Assembly: GCF_050003625.1 (NCBI RefSeq)
Contig: NC_134398.1
Location: 104,076,404-104,140,403 of the forward strand
DNA length: 64,000 nt
Source of the DNA: Haematobia irritans
Lineage: Eukaryota; Arthropoda; Insecta; Diptera; Muscidae
Reading direction: 5' to 3'
Below are positions 57,541 to 64,000 of the stretch, piece after piece. Below the pieces are notes generated by a model that searched no databases, was not told where the DNA came from, and was given only the letters and a program-made list of their open reading frames with translations. Made by a program: the position numbers and the translations under genes. Position 1 is the stretch's first letter. Each line of letters starts with the position of its first letter.

Positions 57541-60224
57541 TAAATATTAGGGAAGTATACGAAACTCGATTCCTGTTAAAGAATTCGTTACTTTTGTCGG
57601 TTATTTTTAGGTCTTTTTCTCGCTCGTCATTTATTCCTGCCCTCAACGCCGTGGTCCTAAGGAAAATGCCCCCGCATGTTCATTCAGGTGAGCAATCAAA
57701 TAGCCTACTCGAGTCAGGAACGTCTTTTATCGGGTGTATCGGTACGACGTCCTTGTTATTAGTCGAAATAACGTATTAAATTGTATACTTAAAAAGGAAA
57801 TCTGTATAAACAAAAAGTTTGATAGCTAAGGTGTATACTTGTTATGTGCGTCTATAGCGGCGTTTGACATGGCTGTCCGGCTGACTACGGCGATCTCCAT
57901 GGGTGTGGGACTCAACCCGCCTACATCAAACCCAGAGCACTAACATCGAACGAGTTTGAACATACACAAATATAAAACAACGCGACTTACGACTATCTCG
58001 AGCGGAAAAACATTCATACAGAGGTCTTGGTGTTGTGACCTCACGCTTGCCCTCCCAACCATGACCCAAAACACTCCATTTTAGTCAATATCATATTTCT
58101 TTGGGCCCCTGATACCACACACACAATTTTTCTCACACAATTATTTCATACCTCGGCCCCCCCCCAATGACCAAAAATCACCAACACAACATTTTTCTTA
58201 ACAACAGATCAAGACATTAAAATTTTTATTAATCAAAACAACAAAAAATAGCGATAAAAGACAATGAAATAACAATTTCTTTTCCTCTATGCACTTACTA
58301 TTGAATTTTGTTTAACAATGTAGTTCAATCAATTGTTATGAAGAAAGATATCTTTGTAACTACCTCTTGGCACAATCTCCAGGATGACCCAGATTCAGAA
58401 CCTTGTTCAAATGGCCTATTCTTCGCCACTAATTTACTCTAAAGAAATCTAGTAAAAGAGCTCTCTTCTTTTCTTTTCAGGTTTAAAAAATTCTAACTCC
58501 AGTATTCTTATTTTTTTTTTTAATCATTAGCATTCAGGTGTGGAAGACACAATTTTCTACCTCAGGCCTATGGACGGACATCACACAATACTGGTGAGAC
58601 ACAGATTTACCTGTTACATTAGTATTTATTCCGTTTGTAATCGACTTGTTTTCCTTTGCAGGTTCACGCTGGTATTTAACTGGTGATCTTACTTCACAGC
58701 AACGGTTAGAAATTGAATTTAGCTGATCGGTGATGTCCAATAATGGTGTGTTCAATCTTTTTGATGCCACAAATGATCTCGCCTTTTGATGAAGTTTATA
58801 CTTAATATATTCCAAAATTGCTTCACACCAAAGGAGCCGGTTACTGGATAATTCCTCGCAATAAGGTCATGCACTGGCCTTCACAGTCGTCCTTTAAGGC
58901 CAGTGCTGTCTCACCAATTTGATAAAATTATACCTATCACCATTCAACCATATTTACACTAATTAACTTTTTATGCTACGAGTTGTTAATGCACAAAATA
59001 CTCACAATAATAAACGTTAGAAAGATATGTATTTCAAAAACAAAAACACCACTTTTCTATATTAAGCTTTCTTTTAATGGATGAACACAGATCGGTATAA
59101 TGTCTTCCTTGTTCGGTTTGTTAATGTCGATTTTCCCGCAGTCAATGTTTATATACCCCCTGTTTTTCCCCGCCAAATGCCAATTTTCCAACATCCCCCA
59201 TTTTTTCACAACCCCCTTTTTGTTTTATTTTCTTCGGCATTACCAGTCCCAAACAAAGTACAGGGTTGGTTCAGTCAATCGTGAATCGTTCAAATTAACG
59301 GACAATTATCCATTAGAATTTATTTGAATGGTAATAAGATTAGTTGTACAAACAATCGCACAATCAAAATTACATTTTGTTAATATTTTCCGAGCTACAT
59401 TTTTGCAAAAATCTTATAGCAGGTTGAAATTGATTGGTTATGGGTGGAAGGTTCAAAAATCGACAAAACGACAATAATTAATACATTTTTCTGATTTAAA
59501 TGGATACTTTTGATTAATTTGCAGCTAAATTTACGTCGGCGGCGACTGAAATCAGCGCGAGACTCGCGGCTTTATTTTCTGCTCCTACTGTTCCAAAACT
59601 CCACCCAACAACTCGATGGTGAGCATTTTACCATAGGCAATGTACATCGATTTGATAGTGAATCCCATCTTCAACATTTATACAAATAGCCCTGCAAATT
59701 GCTTGTTTTCAACAAATTTTCCCATAGGTTTGAAGCGTTAAACTGAAATTTAGTTTGAAAAGTTTTTGCTACTATGTTTAGAAATCGTTGATAACGCCTT
59801 GACTTCTACTGTTGAGGATAATGACTGTTTTCTTGTCTTCCGAGCACACGATTTTCTCAACAATTTACCAAATTGAATATTACGATAATCTTTGAAAAAT
59901 TTTTAAAATTTAGTATTTTTCACGCGTTTGTGTTTATGTGGTAGTTGGAGGTACAACCACTCTGTTCACATTTGAACCATGTGTGAACTCAAGTCCCCCT
60001 CACCACTACGCCAACGAACACGTCATACCCATCCACCGCCATACGTTCTTGTTTAGCCATGCGCCCACATGACTATACCTGTCAGCCTGGCCTTGTGGCC
60101 AATCACACTTCCGTCATTATACTACACACATCACATCACCACATAAGCCAAAAATCAATTCTTTTCTTTATAGAAAAGAAATTGCATTTTCGCCTCAAAT
60201 AAAGCCACAAATAAACTGGCCCAT
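57541..60224. other. Unassigned AT-rich region
   Basis: About 2.7 kb with no secure feature. A minus-strand open frame at 58815-58534 (YKLHQKARSFVASKRLNTPL) looks protein-like but has no motif I know. It overlaps a TTCTTTTCTTTTCAG acceptor-like site near 58480 on the opposite strand. Confidence 0.35.
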
Positions 60225-60470
60225 TCACCAAAATCGTCCACCAAATGAAATCTGGCCGCCAAATAAATACAGGCAGGCGAATTTCAATTGTGACCCCATG
60301 GCCTTAGTCATTTCATACCGCCTGCCGGCAGCCATGCACATAGGCCTAGGTATAGCCTGCAACAAACCATCATGGTCGACGAGACTTCGAGGATGAACAT
60401 GATGTGCAGGCCTACGCTCCACGTGGGGAACTCCCACCCCTGAGAGTCTCAAGCCGGGCTAATAACTCGG
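60225..60470 (-). repeat. GVGVPHV motif segment, copy 2
   Basis: Minus-strand reading RLSGVGVPHVERRPAHHVHP. Shares ACGTGGGGAACTCCCAC and AAGCCGGGCTAATA with copy 1, about 3 kb away and in the same orientation. It may be coding in an unrecognised repeat; not named. Confidence 0.4.
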
Positions 60471-61675
60471 GCGATTGCCTATCCTCAGGTACGTACCAAA
60501 GATAGTATTTGTCCGTGTCTAACCTATATCCACATTCCACAGCATAAAAAACGTACTCCGGTGGAATAAAAAAAATGGTCGCAGCTTATCATAGTCGCAT
60601 GTCAACATCGACCAAGGAAGGTATAGACATCTCAAGGAAACCCAACTTGGCTCTGCTCACTCACAATGTGCAGTCTTTCAACTCACTAGCAGTCAAGCGA
60701 CTCCATTTCATTTTGGAAAACGAGAATTACCCTACAAATCAGCAAGGTTTTATAAATAACAGGTGTGGATGGAAAGAATTTTATAAGTTTGTATAATATT
60801 TTGTTCTTCATCCAGAGAACAAAAGAACGAAAACAAAAATAAAGCCAAATTCAAAAAAAATATTCACTTGCAGGACAAAAACCCTCTCGGTGCGCAGACA
60901 AACTACAGCGCTGTTAATTTATTTGAGATGTCTCCATAACATAATTGGTCTATGATGCCAATTTCTACCCTATGACCACGACCGTAGTTGCTGGTACTCT
61001 TGTGGAAAAATCGTCTGTCCACTGCTTTCCAGAAAAAAGGTATGCCATACTCAATGGCTGGTGCCATGTTGCAGTGTGTGTGTTTGTGAATTCCCTGCTT
61101 GCGGCCCATTATCCGTGTGTCTACCTAACATCCTCTTGTGCACGATGTAATTGTTGTTTCTTTGTTAAATTTTTTGTTTATTTGTGCAATCTTTCTCTTG
61201 TTGCCAAAAAGAATGATATCACATCTCAGCAAAAAAAGAAAGAACAATTTCCTCCTGTTATAAATGTAGTAGTGTCAATGTAGTAATGATGTGTAATAAC
61301 AACCCATATATAAAACAAAATTCGTTTACCGATTATCTATCCTTTTTATATAACATAATTTCTATAATGTGTTTGATACCTGGAAGATTTGTGACATATG
61401 ACTTGGTGACAATAAGAAAGATTAAACATGAATACCAGGTGATTAAAATTTTACCTGTTGTAAGAAAATTTTCGTGAGCCGTGTGAAAAGATTTGGTTGA
61501 ATGATTTGTTCCACTATGGACGCAATGTATCCCAGACCAACATGGATACAACGCCTCCATTTTGGGCCGTTATTTTCATTGTGAAATATTGTCTTGTGGC
61601 TGCCACACAAATCTATTCGTTCGCCAATAGGTATGGTCCAGTACCAGGACGTACACTGAACAAAAATACATGTAT
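60471..61675. other. Unassigned region; possible LINE endonuclease start
   Basis: The plus-strand frame 60575-60796 contains LALLTHNVQSFNSLAVKRLH, reminiscent of the NVQSL start of a LINE endonuclease, then decays. Minus-strand GERIDLCGSHKTIFHNE (about 61640-61590) is protein-like but unknown. Nothing else recognised. Confidence 0.3.
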
Positions 61676-62945
61676 ACAAATTTTTTTTTCAATAATTTAA
61701 TTGTATAGAAAATTTTTCACCAAAAATTATTCGTATAGACAATTGTTTCCCACCATTTCATATCTCTAAAAATTTTCTCAAAAATCTTATTTCTCTGGAA
61801 AATTTTCTTAAAATTTTATTTATACAGAAACTTTCTTAACATCTCATTTCTATAGAAACTTTTCTCAAAAATTTTATTTATATAGAAAATTTTCCTGGAA
61901 TTCTATTTCTATAGAAAAATTTTCCCGAAAACTTAATTGTATAGAAAAATTTCTTCAAACATTTATTTCTATAGAGAATTCTCTCAAAAATTTTATTTCT
62001 ATAGAAATTTTTCTCACAATTTTACTTCTATGGAAAATTTTCTCAAAATTTTACTTCTATAGAAATTTTTCTCAACATTTCATTTCCATAAAAAATTTTC
62101 TCCAAATTTTACTTCTATAGAAAATTTTCTCCAAATTATACTTGTATAGAAAATTTTCTTAAAATTTTATTCCTATCAAAAAATTTTCTTAAAATTTTAT
62201 TTCTATAGAAAATTTTCTTAAAAATTTTATTTCTATAGAAAGTTTTCTTAAAATTTTATTTCTATAGAAAATTTTCTTAAAATTTTATTTCTATAGAAAG
62301 TTTTCTTAAAAATTTAATTTATATAGAAAGTTTTCTCAAAAATAAAATTCCATCGAAAAATCTTCTTCACATTTTATTTCTATAGAAAACTTTCTTAAAA
62401 ATTTTATTTCTATAGAAAAATTTTCTTAAAATTTTATTTCCATAGAAAGTTTTCTTAAAATTTTATTTCTATAGAAAGTTTTCTCAAAAATTTTATTTCT
62501 ATAGAAAATTCCCTTAAGATTTTATTTCTATAGAAAGTTTTCTTAAAAATTTAATTTATATAGAAAGTTTTCTCAAAAATAAAATTCCATCGAAAAATTT
62601 TCTTCAAATTTTATTTCTATAGAAAATTTTCTTAAAAATTTTATTTCTATAGAAAGTTTTCTCAAAAATAAAATTCCATCGAAAAATTTTCTTCAAATTT
62701 TATTTGTATAGAAAATTTTCTTAAAAATTTTATTTCTATAGAAAGTTTTCTCAAAAATAAAATTCTATCGAAAAATTTTCTTAAAATTTTATTTCTATAG
62801 AAAATTTTCTCCAAATTTCACTTGAATAGAAAATTTTCACCAAAAAAAAAATAATTTCTTTAGAAAGTTTTCTCAAAAATAAAATTCTATCGAAAAATTT
62901 TCTTAAAATTTTATTTCTATAGAACATTTTCTTAAAATTGGTATT
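61676..62945. repeat. Large satellite array of about 29-bp near-palindromic units
   Basis: About 40 tandem units of the type ATTTTATTTCTATAGAAAA followed by TTTTCTTAAA, degenerate at the left edge and most regular at 62160-62480. Each unit is nearly self-complementary around TTCTATAGAA. Higher-order repetition is seen where AAAATAAAATTCCATCGAAA variants recur (62337, 62577, 62665). Same family as 43130-43345, in opposite orientation. Confidence 0.95.
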
Positions 62946-63373
62946 TCTAAACAATTTTTTTATGAGTTACTATGAGTTCTAGCGATCTATCATCCAATTG
63001 AATTTTTATGCCATTTTGTATAAAGTACTTTTCACTCAAAAAAAATACCCTTTTGTAAGTTCTTAAAATTGCATTTCCCATCCATGATATAGCATCATTG
63101 TTAGCGTTCGTTTGCAACAACCAGCAATTTGGTGACTATAGTAAACAACCGAATTTGGAATTATATAGGCTACGCTGTGTGTAGACATATACTATCGTAA
63201 TACGGTAGCCTATTCATCTACACCGTCAGCACAATCTTCAATATCCAATTTCCGATTATACACAGAAAAAAAAATCCACGAATATTTCTAAATAAAATCT
63301 ATATAAAAAAAACTCAATTTGGTTTTCAATCGGAAAAATTTTTTGGTTCAAAACAAAAAAAATCTTGTGAATT
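62946..63373. other. Spacer between satellite and Gypsy-D
   Basis: AT-rich, no gene. It includes GTACTTTTCACTC and GCATTTCCCATCCATGATAT (63028-63092), words also found around the small array at 42940-43552. Confidence 0.5.
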
Positions 63374-64000
63374 TTATCTCTTGAGATCTTTGGCATGGCA
63401 TGTTCCAATCGCTTTTCCTTTTAAATCTTCCAAGGCATACATGTTGTTCCCTATAGGCTTAACAATTCGACATTTTACGAACTTGCGAGCAAATTTCGCA
63501 TTGAAGTTCTTTCCGAAGTCACTCAAAACATAATTGCGCTTGTACACCTCTTGTCCCGGGGCGAAAGTTATCTTACGAGCTCGCTCGTTATATCGCTTAG
63601 CACTTTGTTCATAAGCTTTATGCATATTGTCTTTTATCTTTTCTCGAATCAGTTCCATATTGTCTTTTCGACTCACTTGAACGATCTCATGGTCGGTCAA
63701 TGAATGCAATTTTTGTGCCAACTTGTAATCCGAGCCATGTGTGTACATATTATATCCGAAAAGTGCGAAAAATGGTGTTACTCCAGTTGCACTGTGAACT
63801 GATGTTCTGAGGGCACATTCGATTTCGGTTAGGTAAAGGTCCCAATCGCGATGATCGTTTTCTAGATAGGCTCTAATCGCTGCCAATACCGATTGGTTCA
63901 CCCTCTCCGAGGCGTTCGATTGTGGGGCATATGGAGCGGTTTGCATGTGATTAATTCCATACGTTTCTATCATGTCTTTGAATGTTTTTGATATAAATTG
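63374..64000 (-). CDS. Gypsy-D integrase C-terminal part (cut by window edge)
   Basis: Minus-strand frame open from the window end to a stop at 63374, 209 codons. It encodes the end of the integrase core (the catalytic Glu in SNASERVNQSVLAAIRAYL) and the C-terminal domain (TFAPGQEVYKRNYVLSDF; NNMYALEDLKGKAIGTC). Clearly related to, but well diverged from, the Gypsy-B integrase end. The rest of pol lies beyond the window. No stop or frameshift within the visible part. The element is on the same strand as Gypsy-A at the other end of the window; whether they belong to one family cannot be told. Confidence 0.88.
   Translation of the reverse strand, partial: QFISKTFKDMIETYGINHMQTAPYAPQSNASERVNQSVLAAIRAYLENDHRDWDLYLTEIECALRTSVHSATGVTPFFALFGYNMYTHGSDYKLAQKLHSLTDHEIVQVSRKDNMELIREKIKDNMHKAYEQSAKRYNERARKITFAPGQEVYKRNYVLSDFGKNFNAKFARKFVKCRIVKPIGNNMYALEDLKGKAIGTCHAKDLKR

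Overview
The window looks like gene-poor, repeat-packed DNA from a higher (probably calyptrate/muscid) fly. I found no convincing complete host gene. Nearly all recognisable sequence is transposable: Ty3/Gypsy and BEL/Pao LTR elements, jockey-like and R1/I-like LINEs, an irritans-type (Himar1-like) mariner, a DD41D mariner, hAT-type elements, MITEs, a tRNA-derived SINE and AT-rich satellite arrays. The Himar1-like terminal repeats and the CCTAACC-tailed SINE are the main clues to the clade. Some reading frames begin at non-ATG codons, so starts are stated only where an ATG is visible. Every coding copy carries disabling lesions.

Layout. 1-3270: gag and 5' LTR of a minus-strand Gypsy element (Gypsy-A) cut by the window edge, its LTR preceded by a tRNA-Lys-type primer site. 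3271-42905: a nested cluster. Five collinear plus-strand pieces of a jockey-like LINE (3730-3952, 6165-6683, 8182-8640, 12545-13605, 42152-42905) are separated by later insertions. These are an R1/I-like LINE in opposite orientation, a 1.5-kb mariner, a mixed block (8641-12544), and a 28.5-kb BEL/Pao locus (13606-42151, 585-bp LTRs, TSD CCATG). The BEL leader holds a DD41D mariner and an 18.2-kb minus-strand Gypsy provirus (Gypsy-B, 19896-38141, TSD AAAG). Gypsy-B has unusually long LTRs of about 3.5 kb. One of its LTRs contains a 2.0-kb hAT element (TSD GATATGTC) that itself holds a roughly 940-bp repeat with a Pol III B box; the other LTR is the empty site.

43551-53378: a plus-strand Gypsy element (Gypsy-C). 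Its gag-pol is present as a partial head-to-tail duplication, the first unit breaking off inside reverse transcriptase. A SINE sits in the first unit and a hAT-type MITE in the 3' LTR. 53379-61675: mostly unassigned AT-rich DNA with one promoter-like TATA site and a poorly conserved motif seen twice. 61676-62945: a long array of near-palindromic units of about 29 bp. 63374-64000: integrase end of a fourth, minus-strand Gypsy element (Gypsy-D).

The most interesting points are the datable nesting order, the long Gypsy-B LTR carrying a phase-consistent three-exon gene-like fragment of unknown origin, an additional zinc-cluster reading frame between BEL pol and its 3' LTR, and the tandem Gypsy-C locus with a filler-type junction.
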